Under the pieces are notes generated by a model. That model was given only the letters and a program-made list of their open reading frames with translations, made no database searches and was not told the DNA's origin. 23,086 nt of DNA from an uncultured Capnocytophaga sp. (GTDB lineage: Bacteria; Bacteroidota; Bacteroidia; Flavobacteriales; Flavobacteriaceae), in the NCBI RefSeq assembly GCF_938029845.1, contig NZ_CALHGG010000106.1:1-23086 (forward strand), in the 5' to 3' direction. Shown one piece after another: positions 1 to 7,146 of the stretch (the first letter of the stretch is position 1; each line of letters starts with the position of its first letter). Both the position numbers and the translations under genes were made by a program.

Positions 1-930
1 ATCCTTACGCATATATTCGTCTTGTACCTTTAGAGCTACATCACGAATACCTATTCTAGCAGGGTTAATTACATTCTGAAGTTGTTCTACGGCCACCGCT
101 GGCAGATACTCCTGAGTAGTACCAGGGTAACCAAAGACCATTACAAAATCATCCTCCTTTATCCCTTTGAGAGAGATAGGGAAAAAGTGCTTAGGCTTGT
201 AAGGTACATTCTCTAGAGAATACTCGGCTGGGCGGTTGTTCTTATCGGCATAGACACGGAAAAGGCTAAAATCCCCTGTATGGCGTGGCCACACCCAATT
301 ATCGGTATCTGAACCAAACTTACCAATAGAAGAAGGGGGGGCTCCTACTAAACGTACATCCTTAAAGGTCTCAGTAACAAAGAGAATGTATTGGTTACCA
401 TAGTAGAAAGTCTTTACACTATTCTCTTGCCAAGCCTCTTTGGGGGCAGTTTTGACCACCTCAGCTATATTTCGCTCAATGAGTTTGGCTTTTTCTTCCT
501 CATTGGTAATGCCTTCTGTTCCTTGGAGTACTTGCTGGGTAACATCTTCTATACGAACGATAAAGGTTACTTTAAGATCCTTGTTAGGCAGCTCTTCAGA
601 GAGGTTCTTTGCCCAAAAACCATGTTCCAAATAGTCGTTCTGAAGGGTAGAATGTGCCTGAATCTGCCCATAACCACAGTGGTGATTGGTCAGTAGCAGC
701 CCCTTATCGGAAATAATCTCAGAAGAACAACCTCCATTAAAGTGAGGTGCCGCATCCTTGAGACTCGACTTATTGACGCTGTAAATATCAGCTACAGACA
801 TTTTCATACCTAAGGTTTTCATTTCCTTGGCGTTCATCCCTTCCAAAAGCGAAGGAATCCACATACCACCCTGCTGTGCGTGGAGCACTATTGCACTGAG
901 AAACAGGGCTATTCTTAAGAATCTCTTCAT
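1..930 (-). CDS. S46 family dipeptidyl-peptidase (DPP7/DPP11 type), N-terminal part
   Basis: The first 310 residues are visible; the gene runs off the left edge, so the C-terminal half with the nucleophilic Ser is missing. It starts at an ATG (928-930) and has a Sec signal peptide, MKRFLRIALFLSAIVLHA, probably cleaved before Gln19. The chymotrypsin-fold S46 signature is clear: the His motif TNHHCGYG at residues 81-88 and the Asp block NWVWPRHTGDF at 211-221, followed by a VFGYPG motif near 265. Known S46 enzymes are periplasmic exopeptidases that release dipeptides from oligopeptides, feeding amino-acid catabolism in asaccharolytic or proteolytic Bacteroidota. DPP7 (hydrophobic P1) and DPP11 (acidic P1) are distinguished by a C-terminal residue outside this window, so the specificity cannot be assigned. 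No clear promoter was found in the 68 bp upstream. Confidence 0.95.
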   Translation of the reverse strand, partial: MKRFLRIALFLSAIVLHAQQGGMWIPSLLEGMNAKEMKTLGMKMSVADIYSVNKSSLKDAAPHFNGGCSSEIISDKGLLLTNHHCGYGQIQAHSTLQNDYLEHGFWAKNLSEELPNKDLKVTFIVRIEDVTQQVLQGTEGITNEEEKAKLIERNIAEVVKTAPKEAWQENSVKTFYYGNQYILFVTETFKDVRLVGAPPSSIGKFGSDTDNWVWPRHTGDFSLFRVYADKNNRPAEYSLENVPYKPKHFFPISLKGIKEDDFVMVFGYPGTTQEYLPAVAVEQLQNVINPARIGIRDVALKVQDEYMRKD

Positions 931-998
931 ATAGTATTGTATTTATTTTAGTTAATAGGTGACAGTTCTCAGTAAAATCAGTATATTAATTATGGTAA

Positions 999-1718
999 CT
1001 ATTCCTCATAAATGTCTCTTTTCCATCTTCCTCCTACAAACTCTCTATTGGCACACTCGCCATAATCAAGATCAAAAACATCATTGAGAGTAGGATCAAC
1101 TTTTATTAGTTCTTCCAAGGACACTAATTTCCAATCAGGTTCTCCCGAGGGAAGAAAAAACCAATGGCCCTCTTTATCATGTATCACCTCTACAATAGGT
1201 TGCTGATTTTCTAACCAAGCTGACGTTGTGAATACAGGACAGAGTTTGTCTTCTCTGAATTTGAAATCAGCATTCCTATCTAAGAGCGGTTGTAAGTAGA
1301 TAAGATCTTTTCTGAAATCTGATTCATATGGGAATATTCCTTTGTCATCAGGCCATATCAGTTGCAAAGCAGGAAAATCGACTGTTTGGTAATAACTAAT
1401 TGCCTGTCCAAAATAATCAGGGATATTACGCTTATCCACTGTTAAGAATTGTACAGGATATTTTTCTAATATATCATGATAATTCCTACCTATTTCTATC
1501 AGTTCTTTTTTTATTACTTCAGACACTACAGTATTGAGTATAGTATGGAGTATATCTATAGGCAATCCTAAGGAAATAAGTTCAGGATGCTTGTAGCTTT
1601 TCCATAGACCTACAGTATAGGCAAAAGATGGCAAGTAATTGGTTTGTGGAACCATTATTACCTCAAAACCATACTTTACAATATCATCTATTAGTTTGTT
1701 AGAGTATTGATCTGACAT
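999..1718 (-). CDS. DUF4262 domain-containing protein
   Basis: A 239-residue cytosolic protein with no signal peptide or membrane segment. The family hallmarks are the N-terminal block PSFAYTVGLWKSYKHPELI (residues 30-48) followed by GLP, and the block FPALQLIWPDDKGIFPYE (115-132). DUF4262 proteins have no established biochemical role that I can state. The C-terminal third (about 165-239) is an extension rich in acidic and aromatic residues. The ATG start lies 34 bp after the stop of the U32 gene in the same direction, so the two are probably cotranscribed. Base composition is more AT-rich than in the neighbouring U32 and S46 genes, which is compatible with later acquisition. The family assignment is fairly safe; function unknown. 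Confidence 0.8.
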   Translation of the reverse strand: MSDQYSNKLIDDIVKYGFEVIMVPQTNYLPSFAYTVGLWKSYKHPELISLGLPIDILHTILNTVVSEVIKKELIEIGRNYHDILEKYPVQFLTVDKRNIPDYFGQAISYYQTVDFPALQLIWPDDKGIFPYESDFRKDLIYLQPLLDRNADFKFREDKLCPVFTTSAWLENQQPIVEVIHDKEGHWFFLPSGEPDWKLVSLEELIKVDPTLNDVFDLDYGECANREFVGGRWKRDIYEE

Positions 1719-1752
1719 TCGCTAATTTATTGATTTGTTACTATCTCTAAGA

Positions 1753-1787
1753 TCACTGTCCATTGCTTACTGCTCCCTGACTACTGA
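1753..1787 (+). repeat. heptad repeat array inside the 3' end of the U32 gene
   Basis: Read on the plus strand, five 7-bp units in phase: TCACTGT, CCATTGC, TTACTGC, TCCCTGA, CTACTGA. The shared core is YYACTGN, with only the middle bases well kept. The first unit supplies the U32 stop codon (TCA, i.e. TGA on the minus strand) and the array encodes the extreme C-terminus of that protein. It belongs to the same period-7 family as the arrays near 3015, 4562, 14000, 16241, 19727 and 19809. Confidence 0.6.
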
Positions 1788-3018
1788 CAATTTTATAGAG
1801 TTTGTCAGAGGGGCGGGTACGAAAGTCGGTAAAAAAAGTACATGAATCACCTTTTTTTGCACTATCAGCAAGGACATCATTCACATACATATCCTCCAAG
1901 ACCAATTCCTTTACCCCTGTAGTAGGGCCAGTGATAAGGAGCTTGTCTCCTCGCTTGATATCAAAGGCCTCAATCTTAAACTCAGAGATACTTGTCTTTG
2001 GAAAAAAGTGCATCGCCTTACCTATATATACCTTCTTTTGGGTGGCTTGTGAACCTGGTACTCCACTCCACTCACCTAATTTCTGACCAAGATAATAACC
2101 TCCCCAGAAACCGCGATTATATACAGTGGCGAGTGCTTCCATCCATTTCTCTACCTTTTCCTTGGTATAAGTTCCTTCATAATAAGCATCTATCGCCTCA
2201 CGATAGGTACGAATTACGGTCGCTACATATTCAGGAGCACGTCCTCGGCCTTCTATCTTGAGCACCTTAGCGCCTGTATCAATTACTTGATCTAAGAAAT
2301 CCAAGGTACAGAGGTCTTTGGGGGACATCATATATTCGTTGTCCAACTCTATCTCAAAGCCACTCTCTTGGTCTATCACTGTATATTTCTTACGACAGTT
2401 CTGCTTACATGCGCCCCTATTAGCGGAGGAGTTATGTGAGTGTAGGCTTAGATAGCATTTCCCAGAAACCGCCATACATAAGGCACCATGTCCGAAAATT
2501 TCTATCTCGACCAACTTACCAGAAGGCCCTTTGACCTGCTCTTTCTCCACCTGCTGACATATCTTCTTAATCTGACGCAGAGAGAGTTCTCGGCTCATAA
2601 CCATCGTATCCGCAAAAAGCGCATAGAACTTAACTGTCTCTATATTAGTGATATTGATTTGTGTAGAGATGTGTACTTCCATTCCTATTTGTCGGGCATA
2701 GGCAATCACTGCCTGATCCATAGCGATAACCGCTGTGATATCGGCCTCCTTTGCCTTGTCCAATAAGGTTTTGATAATAGAAAGGTCATGATCATAGATG
2801 ATCGTATTGAGAGTAAGGTAAGTACGTACATGTTTCTCCTTGCAACGTCGGGAGATCTCTTGCAAATCGTCCAAGGTGAAGTTGATACTGGAACGTGCCC
2901 TCATATTGAGCTGTTCCACTCCAAAATATACAGAATCAGCCCCATTGTCCAAGGCTGCTTGTAAGGATTCAAAGCTCCCTGCAGGAGCCATCAGTTCTAT
3001 CTTTCCTGATGAAGTCAT
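1753..3018 (-). CDS. U32 family protein (TrhP/YegQ-like, probable tRNA hydroxylation or related role)
   Basis: A 421-residue protein with a TIM-barrel-like start (MAPAGSFESLQAALDNGAD, residues 10-28) typical of peptidase U32 proteins. The U32 signature EIFGHGALCMAVSGKCYLS lies at 173-191 and is followed by SANRGACKQNC. The cysteines C181, C188, C204 and C208 are placed as in the members that bind an iron-sulfur cluster. E. coli TrhP (YegQ) of this family takes part in 5-hydroxyuridine formation at tRNA position 34; other members act on rRNA or in ubiquinone synthesis, so the exact substrate is not fixed here. An OB-like C-terminal segment (about 325-405) is present. The last ten residues (SSQGAVSNGQ) and the stop codon are written by a 7-bp periodic repeat (1753-1787). 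The ATG start also touches a repeat array. Despite the family name, protease activity is unlikely. Confidence 0.85.
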   Translation of the reverse strand: MTSSGKIELMAPAGSFESLQAALDNGADSVYFGVEQLNMRARSSINFTLDDLQEISRRCKEKHVRTYLTLNTIIYDHDLSIIKTLLDKAKEADITAVIAMDQAVIAYARQIGMEVHISTQINITNIETVKFYALFADTMVMSRELSLRQIKKICQQVEKEQVKGPSGKLVEIEIFGHGALCMAVSGKCYLSLHSHNSSANRGACKQNCRKKYTVIDQESGFEIELDNEYMMSPKDLCTLDFLDQVIDTGAKVLKIEGRGRAPEYVATVIRTYREAIDAYYEGTYTKEKVEKWMEALATVYNRGFWGGYYLGQKLGEWSGVPGSQATQKKVYIGKAMHFFPKTSISEFKIEAFDIKRGDKLLITGPTTGVKELVLEDMYVNDVLADSAKKGDSCTFFTDFRTRPSDKLYKIVSSQGAVSNGQ

Positions 3019-3049
3019 TAATTAGTTATTAATTATCAATTGTTAATGA
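3015..3049 (+). repeat. heptad repeat array between the SGNH and U32 genes
   Basis: Five in-phase 7-bp units: TCATTAA, TTAGTTA, TTAATTA, TCAATTG, TTAATGA. It fills almost the whole 34-bp gap between the SGNH hydrolase stop (3053) and the U32 start, and its first unit overlaps the U32 ATG (3016-3018). The sense of the array matches the direction of the flanking genes, as at the arrays near 4562 and 19809. Confidence 0.65.
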
Positions 3050-3052
3050 TAT

Positions 3053-4519
3053 TTATCGTTTGTCATTATAGAAGTCCATGATTACATTCCTATGTAGGAG
3101 GGTATCTTTGGAGGTTTCTATCTGTTGCTCCAATTCCTCTGGAGTGGATTTTGGATTCTTATAGCCTAAGTAGCGCTTCATCAGCTCTCGATAGAGAAGT
3201 TGGGCGACCTTCTTAGTCCCTCGTGCATTGAAGTGGGTATAGTCCTTTCCTGCCAAAGGAGGATTTGCCTTTACCCATTTGAGCATAGAGCCTTCGCCTC
3301 CCATCAACTCATAGAGATTGATAAAACCTGCTTGGGTATCTGCTGCATAGGCCTGTTGCGCTAAGGAAAGCGGTACCACCGCTGTATCAGTCTTCATCTC
3401 AGTTCCATACTTAGAGGACTTATCGGCTGTAGAGACAATTAAGAAAGAGGCCTTGGGGAAGCAGGTACGCAACTGTTCTACCACCTTGGTCATACCCTTC
3501 TTATACCAACTATAATCTAAAGAGCCATAGTTGAGTACATTAGCCCCGAAGTGTAGCACAATAAGATCATAAGTACCTAAAGCTGTGTCAAAGTCTCGCA
3601 TCAAAGCTGTGTTAAACAAAGAAAGTGGCAGCCCCGAATTACCTCTGCTGGAAAAGTTATCCACATGTACTCCACTCATATTGGCAGAGTTGATCCCATA
3701 GATAGGGATAGAATCTGCCTTAATGAAATTAAGACGTACCCCTTTTACATTTCCTTCTGACAAAGTAATGGTATTGAGCAACTTATTTGCTTTCAAAGGT
3801 TTCACTACACGTGCCGTATCCCCTGGATAACGAATCTCCACATAAGCCTCACTATTACCTGATTTTCCATAGAACAAGGTAGGGGCATACATCTGGGAGA
3901 TATGTGCCTGCTGAGAAGCTCTATATTCTACCCAAGCAGGATTCCCCCTAACGAAGAAGACCTGCCCAGCCACCCCAAAGGGACGGGTAGGACGTTTTAC
4001 ATTCACATAAGACTCTCTTTTCCAATTATTTGAATATGTATGTCGCACACTCCCTCTAGAGGCAGCCGACTCGGAAGTAATAGGCAAGAAACCAATCCCA
4101 TTTCCTCCGAAATTCGTTTGGAAAAGTGCTCGTAAGTCCTGTACGATAAAATCCCCATCGGTCATGGAATCTCCAAAGTAACCAATACGTATATGTCCTT
4201 CCCCAGTACGTTCCAAGTTCTGTAATTTCTTAAAGAAAGGACTCAGATTATCCCCTTCCTCTTTGGAAGAAGTTTTTACCTTCCTCCCTGAAGGAGTTGA
4301 GGTATCTGAAGTAGCAAGGCTATCATGAGGTTTGTTATCCAAGACCTCCTCTATATCCTTACCAGCGAGTGCTTCGAGCATCAGACTATCCACTACTATA
4401 TTGGTAGAGGAAGTACCTTCTGGAAAGATACGTGTAGGCAAATAAGGCTTTAACCCTACAAAGATGAGGGTTGCCAAACATAAAATATAAAAAGATTGCT
4501 TAAAATAAGATTGATTCAC
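3053..4519 (-). CDS. membrane-anchored SGNH/GDSL hydrolase
   Basis: A 488-residue protein with an N-terminal membrane anchor or uncleaved signal (about 10-26) followed by a low-complexity Ser/Thr/Lys linker (65-95), placing the catalytic part in the periplasm. SGNH blocks are visible: block I GYFGDSMTDGD with nucleophile Ser118 at 113-123, a Gly/Asn-containing block LHFGANVLN, and block V DYTHFNARG at 426-434 with Asp426 and His429. The central insertion (about 180-290) is beta-rich and may be a carbohydrate-binding module. Such proteins usually act as esterases or O-acetyl transferases on cell-wall or exopolysaccharide acetyl groups; no MBOAT partner gene lies in this window, so the substrate is unknown. 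The start is a GTG (4517-4519); no in-frame ATG occurs nearby upstream. A TATTTTTG -7 box lies 31 bp upstream. Confidence 0.85.
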   Translation of the reverse strand: MNQSYFKQSFYILCLATLIFVGLKPYLPTRIFPEGTSSTNIVVDSLMLEALAGKDIEEVLDNKPHDSLATSDTSTPSGRKVKTSSKEEGDNLSPFFKKLQNLERTGEGHIRIGYFGDSMTDGDFIVQDLRALFQTNFGGNGIGFLPITSESAASRGSVRHTYSNNWKRESYVNVKRPTRPFGVAGQVFFVRGNPAWVEYRASQQAHISQMYAPTLFYGKSGNSEAYVEIRYPGDTARVVKPLKANKLLNTITLSEGNVKGVRLNFIKADSIPIYGINSANMSGVHVDNFSSRGNSGLPLSLFNTALMRDFDTALGTYDLIVLHFGANVLNYGSLDYSWYKKGMTKVVEQLRTCFPKASFLIVSTADKSSKYGTEMKTDTAVVPLSLAQQAYAADTQAGFINLYELMGGEGSMLKWVKANPPLAGKDYTHFNARGTKKVAQLLYRELMKRYLGYKNPKSTPEELEQQIETSKDTLLHRNVIMDFYNDKR

Positions 4520-4549
4520 AGGGAATAAAGACTATAAAAAACCAAGGGA

Positions 4550-4557
4550 CAAAAATA
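4550..4557 (-). promoter_or_regulatory. putative -7 box for the SGNH hydrolase gene
   Basis: On the minus strand this reads TATTTTTG, matching the Bacteroidota TAnnTTTG element, 31 bp before the GTG start. No TTTG-type -33 element is seen at the usual 19-bp spacing, so this is a half-site prediction. Confidence 0.4.
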
Positions 4558-4561
4558 CGAA

Positions 4562-4596
4562 ATAATTGTCAATGGCTAATTGTTAATTATCAATTA
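4562..4596 (+). repeat. heptad repeat array at the 3' end of the DUF2459 gene
   Basis: Five in-phase 7-bp units: ATAATTG, TCAATGG, CTAATTG, TTAATTA, TCAATTA. The last unit supplies the TGA stop (4590-4592) and final Asn codons of the DUF2459 gene. It occupies about half of the SGNH/DUF2459 gap. Confidence 0.65.
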
Positions 4597-5279
4597 TTTT
4601 TGTTTTGATAGTTACGCATCACCCCAGAGGCGAAAGGAGTCCATACACAAGAACGTATTCCACTGTTTTTGAGCATCTTATTTGTCCAACTATTACAAGT
4701 AAAAAACAGTTGATAGTGTCCATGTGCTTCGTAGAAAGCATCGGTATCTCCATAAACAGCATCGGTAGGTACCAGTACTCCCTTTCCCTCCTGTAATACA
4801 AAGGTTTGCGTGATAAGAGCTACCAACTTCTTATATTGAGCAGCGCTAAGAGCAATGGATACCGCTTCTTCGTCAGCAGGGATTTGGTCATAGAAAGTAG
4901 CATGCATAAGGGTACCACCTTGACCTGTAACCGCCTGAAAGGCAGTAGTAAATTTCAGGTCTGCCCAAGTAGGTGTTTCCAAGTAGAACTTTCTACACCC
5001 CCAGCCTAAAGCGATATAGCGACTTTCACCTTTGCCTCGGGTATCTTGCTGACTAACTATTGTCTGCCAATCGAAGAAATCATTCTTGACGGGCATAACA
5101 ATATCGGTATGTGCCCCATTGGACAGCAACCAAATGGTTTCTTCCTTCTGTGAGACTTCTTCCGTATTGACTGCTATACGAGAGAGTACTGCTGCTGAAA
5201 GTAGATAAAGCAACAAAAAGGCTATGAAGCCTGCTATGCTATAACCGAGGTATTTTAAAGTTTTGAGAAATATTTTCAT
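4590..5279 (-). CDS. DUF2459 (TIGR02117-like) membrane-anchored protein
   Basis: A 229-residue protein with one N-terminal membrane segment (about 12-33) and a periplasmic domain. Family features are SNGAHTDIVMPV (53-64, with His57 and Asp59), LGWGCRKFYLETPTWADL (91-108) and FFTCNSWTNKMLK (192-204, with Cys195). The His/Cys arrangement recalls NlpC/P60-like folds, but that is inference; the family has no proven activity known to me. I chose the ATG at 5277-5279, not the in-frame TTG one codon earlier, because the ATG shares a base with the hicB stop codon (TGATG), a classic coupling signal. The gene therefore reads as the third cistron of the hicA-hicB operon. The C-terminus (NKNN) runs into a heptad repeat array. 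Confidence 0.8.
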   Translation of the reverse strand: MKIFLKTLKYLGYSIAGFIAFLLLYLLSAAVLSRIAVNTEEVSQKEETIWLLSNGAHTDIVMPVKNDFFDWQTIVSQQDTRGKGESRYIALGWGCRKFYLETPTWADLKFTTAFQAVTGQGGTLMHATFYDQIPADEEAVSIALSAAQYKKLVALITQTFVLQEGKGVLVPTDAVYGDTDAFYEAHGHYQLFFTCNSWTNKMLKNSGIRSCVWTPFASGVMRNYQNKNN

Positions 5280-5689
5280 CAAGCAAATTGTAAATGTTGT
5301 AATTCCTTACCAAATGCTTGTAGATGATTTTGTATTTTTTCTACAGTTTTGGTACTTGGTTTACGATACCCTTGTACATATTGGCTCAATTGTGCCTGAT
5401 TAACTCCTGTGAGTCTTTCAAGACCTGCGAAACTAAGAATATGAGAATAATGTTGTAAGAATGATGGTAGGTCATATAAGAACTCAAAAGTAGTCTCTTG
5501 AAACTCTTTTCCTTCTTCCTCATACAAGGCTTTCATATCTGTATAGGAAAGTTTAAAATCCTCTATGGCTTCCTCTACCGTATCTCCCTCTCCTATAATT
5601 CCATAGTTAAGCGTATCATCTTCTAAATCTATGTATACGCTGTAAGTGCCATCTGCAACTCTCTCAATGAATGCTTTTACTTTGTTCAT
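5279..5689 (-). CDS. hicB: HicB-family antitoxin with C-terminal HTH domain
   Basis: A 136-residue antitoxin. Residues 1 to about 62 form the degenerate RNase-H-like HicB domain (strands around KVKAFIERVADGTYSVYI, then GEGDTVEEAIEDFK). Residues about 85-125 form a Cro/CI-type helix-turn-helix (LERLTGVNQAQLSQYVQGYR and KPSTKTVEKIQNHL). HicB proteins neutralise HicA by direct binding and repress their own promoter through the DNA-binding domain. The gene follows hicA with a 10-bp gap and its TGA overlaps the ATG of the DUF2459 gene. A 7-bp-arm inverted repeat inside the hicA promoter is a plausible operator. Length and domain order agree with the HTH subtype of the family. Confidence 0.9.
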   Translation of the reverse strand: MNKVKAFIERVADGTYSVYIDLEDDTLNYGIIGEGDTVEEAIEDFKLSYTDMKALYEEEGKEFQETTFEFLYDLPSFLQHYSHILSFAGLERLTGVNQAQLSQYVQGYRKPSTKTVEKIQNHLQAFGKELQHLQFA

Positions 5690-5699
5690 AATATTTGTT

Positions 5700-5891
5700 T
5701 TATTTTTTTATTCCAGCGGCTTTCAAAATACTACTAAGAGTTCCTGTAGCCACTTCTTTACTTTTATGATTACTCAATCTAAATTTTTTATCTGTTATAG
5801 GACTATACCACACAGGATGTCCATTCGCCTGTTTATCTGTATCATAACAACCTGCTTCCCGTAGTATCTTTTCCAACTCTGAATATTTCAT
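5700..5891 (-). CDS. hicA: HicA-family mRNA interferase toxin
   Basis: A 63-residue toxin. The small double-stranded-RNA-binding-like fold is recognisable from SELEKILREAGC (4-15), the catalytic-His region NGHPVWYSP (23-31, His25) and the closing motif NHKSKEVATGTLSSILKAAG (41-60), which matches the family's HPxKxIPxGTLxxILKQAGI pattern. HicA cleaves mRNA independently of ribosomes; HicB blocks it. It is the first gene of the operon, with ATG at 5889-5891, 20 bp after a well-formed promoter. The order toxin then antitoxin is the usual one for hicAB. All family landmarks are intact, so it is probably functional. Confidence 0.9.
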   Translation of the reverse strand: MKYSELEKILREAGCYDTDKQANGHPVWYSPITDKKFRLSNHKSKEVATGTLSSILKAAGIKK

Positions 5892-5911
5892 AAAATTTTC
5901 TTTTACGCCTA

Positions 5912-5943
5912 CAAAGATAATGCTATTATTTTAAATAGCAAAA
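5912..5943 (-). promoter_or_regulatory. hicAB promoter (-33 and -7 boxes)
   Basis: On the minus strand TTTTG (5939-5943), a 19-bp spacer, then TATCTTTG (5912-5919): a near-ideal Bacteroidota sigma-factor promoter. Transcription would begin a few bases downstream, leaving a leader of roughly 15 nt before the hicA ATG. Confidence 0.75.
5921..5940. promoter_or_regulatory. candidate HicB operator (inverted repeat in the hicA promoter spacer)
   Basis: TGCTATT (5921-5927) and AATAGCA (5934-5940) are perfect 7-bp arms around a 6-bp centre, lying between the -33 and -7 boxes and touching the -33 box. That position would let a HicB dimer exclude RNA polymerase. Role inferred from placement only. Confidence 0.5.
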
Positions 5944-5949
5944 TATTTT

Positions 5950-6438
5950 TCATCCTTTACAAATTTCCATTTCTTCTTCAAGCCACTGAGAGAAAGGCAT
6001 AAGATCCGTATCCTCTTCCCATTCCTCAGGAGGAACATCAGAATAGAACACCCCAAACTGATCTTCTTCGCCCAATACAAATCCTGCCTGATGACCTACA
6101 TTGGGATAGCAGACTAAAAGGATATGAGGGAATAAATAGACACCTGTCCCCTCGAAGACCTCTTTAGCATAGGATTCCCATTGTTCTGGTGCATAGAACT
6201 GGTCGGAAAAACCTCTTTCGTCTTCAAAAAGAGTGCAAGCCCCCAAGGTAAGGAGGAAAGTTTTGAAGTCCTCAGGTAGGCGAACGTTATATTGTTGTTC
6301 AAAGCTGGCAAGTTCTTCCTCGGTAACCTTTGCTTGTTGGGTAAAGCGATACATTTCATTGCCATAATGAATAGGTTTGCCTGCACTTTGTTGCAATAGG
6401 TTTTGTAGTATTGTAAGGTTTTCTTGAAAGGTACTCAT
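5950..6438 (-). CDS. SMI1/KNR4 (SUKH) family protein
   Basis: A 162-residue acidic soluble protein. The SUKH fold is indicated by TEEELASFEQQYNVRLPEDF (39-58) with the following KTFLLTLGACTLFE, then a mid segment on phage-tail-like Tyr/Trp residues, and a closing strand with PFSQWLEEEM. SUKH proteins are frequent immunity proteins against contact-dependent or polymorphic nuclease toxins, and also occur as stand-alone genes of unknown role. No toxin gene is next to it here; its neighbours are hicA downstream and rloB upstream (22 bp gap). It may be cotranscribed with the ATPase-RloB pair. The hicA promoter region begins right after its stop. Confidence 0.8.
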   Translation of the reverse strand: MSTFQENLTILQNLLQQSAGKPIHYGNEMYRFTQQAKVTEEELASFEQQYNVRLPEDFKTFLLTLGACTLFEDERGFSDQFYAPEQWESYAKEVFEGTGVYLFPHILLVCYPNVGHQAGFVLGEEDQFGVFYSDVPPEEWEEDTDLMPFSQWLEEEMEICKG

Positions 6439-6460
6439 GATTTTCTATTTTTCTGACACG

Positions 6461-7141
6461 CTATGCTCTCTTATATTCATTGAGCAAACGCACTAGTTGG
6501 TATACTAAGGTTACTGGTTTTTGTTGGTGATAAGGCAAGTGTTTTTGCCTAAGATATAATTTTTCAGCACGTACAATAGCTTGTGCTTCAGAGGAATTAT
6601 CATCCTCTTGTAATAAAGTATAGAGTTTCTTACAGAAGTCAATCTTTTTGCCATTCTTCACATAATTCATCTTAAAACATTTTCCCAATTGCTCATAGTA
6701 ATATTCTCTGTTCTGAGTGCTTTGTATATCTTTATAATGTAGCAATAGCCATAATTCAAAACAATCATTGGAATAAGCCACATTATAGCCCAAGGATTTA
6801 GCCTTAGCTATGGATTTATCAAAGAGAGTAAAGTCCTTATGAGTATTTACATCCATATCAAACACACACCATACTTCATCAAAGGCAAACCCCTCTTCCT
6901 TTAAAATATCCTGAGTAGCTTTTACCAAACTCATCTTGGATTGTCCTTGTAGATTAACACATTTCACCGATAGAGAAATAACAGGGAATTTGCTAAAATA
7001 ATATTCCTCTGTTTGTCCTTCACAGACTATCAGTATAGTTTTATGGGCTGTTCTAATAGTATCATACTGATAACTATTTTTACGTTTTTCCCAAGGCTTT
7101 GCTTGGTCAGTAACCTTTATAGCTTTGGCTTTCTTGTCCAT
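6461..7141 (-). CDS. RloB family TOPRIM-like protein (AbiLii-type)
   Basis: A 226-residue protein with a basic N-terminus and a TOPRIM-like core. The glutamate motif LIVCEGQTEEYYF is at 37-49 (Glu41, Glu45), the paired aspartates VWCVFDMD at 90-97 (Asp95, Asp97), and the RloB hallmark SNDCFELWLLLHY at 124-136. In related TOPRIM effectors (OLD, AriB of PARIS) these acidic residues hold the metal for nuclease action. It begins 5 bp after the stop of an AAA15 ATPase gene, the arrangement known as RloA/RloB or AbiLi/AbiLii, which acts in abortive phage defence. The body of the gene is AT-rich compared with polA. All acidic residues are present, so activity is plausible, though nuclease function is inferred. 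Confidence 0.85.
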   Translation of the reverse strand: MDKKAKAIKVTDQAKPWEKRKNSYQYDTIRTAHKTILIVCEGQTEEYYFSKFPVISLSVKCVNLQGQSKMSLVKATQDILKEEGFAFDEVWCVFDMDVNTHKDFTLFDKSIAKAKSLGYNVAYSNDCFELWLLLHYKDIQSTQNREYYYEQLGKCFKMNYVKNGKKIDFCKKLYTLLQEDDNSSEAQAIVRAEKLYLRQKHLPYHQQKPVTLVYQLVRLLNEYKRA

Positions 7142-7146
7142 ATTGG

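Noticed and set aside
391..696. Plus-strand frames opposite the S46 peptidase
   Set aside because: The minus strand encodes clear S46 catalytic motifs through the region, so these are antisense shadows.
1753..3018. Collagenase or protease function for the U32 protein
   Set aside because: The cysteine arrangement and overall layout fit the RNA-modification branch of the family better than a hydrolase.
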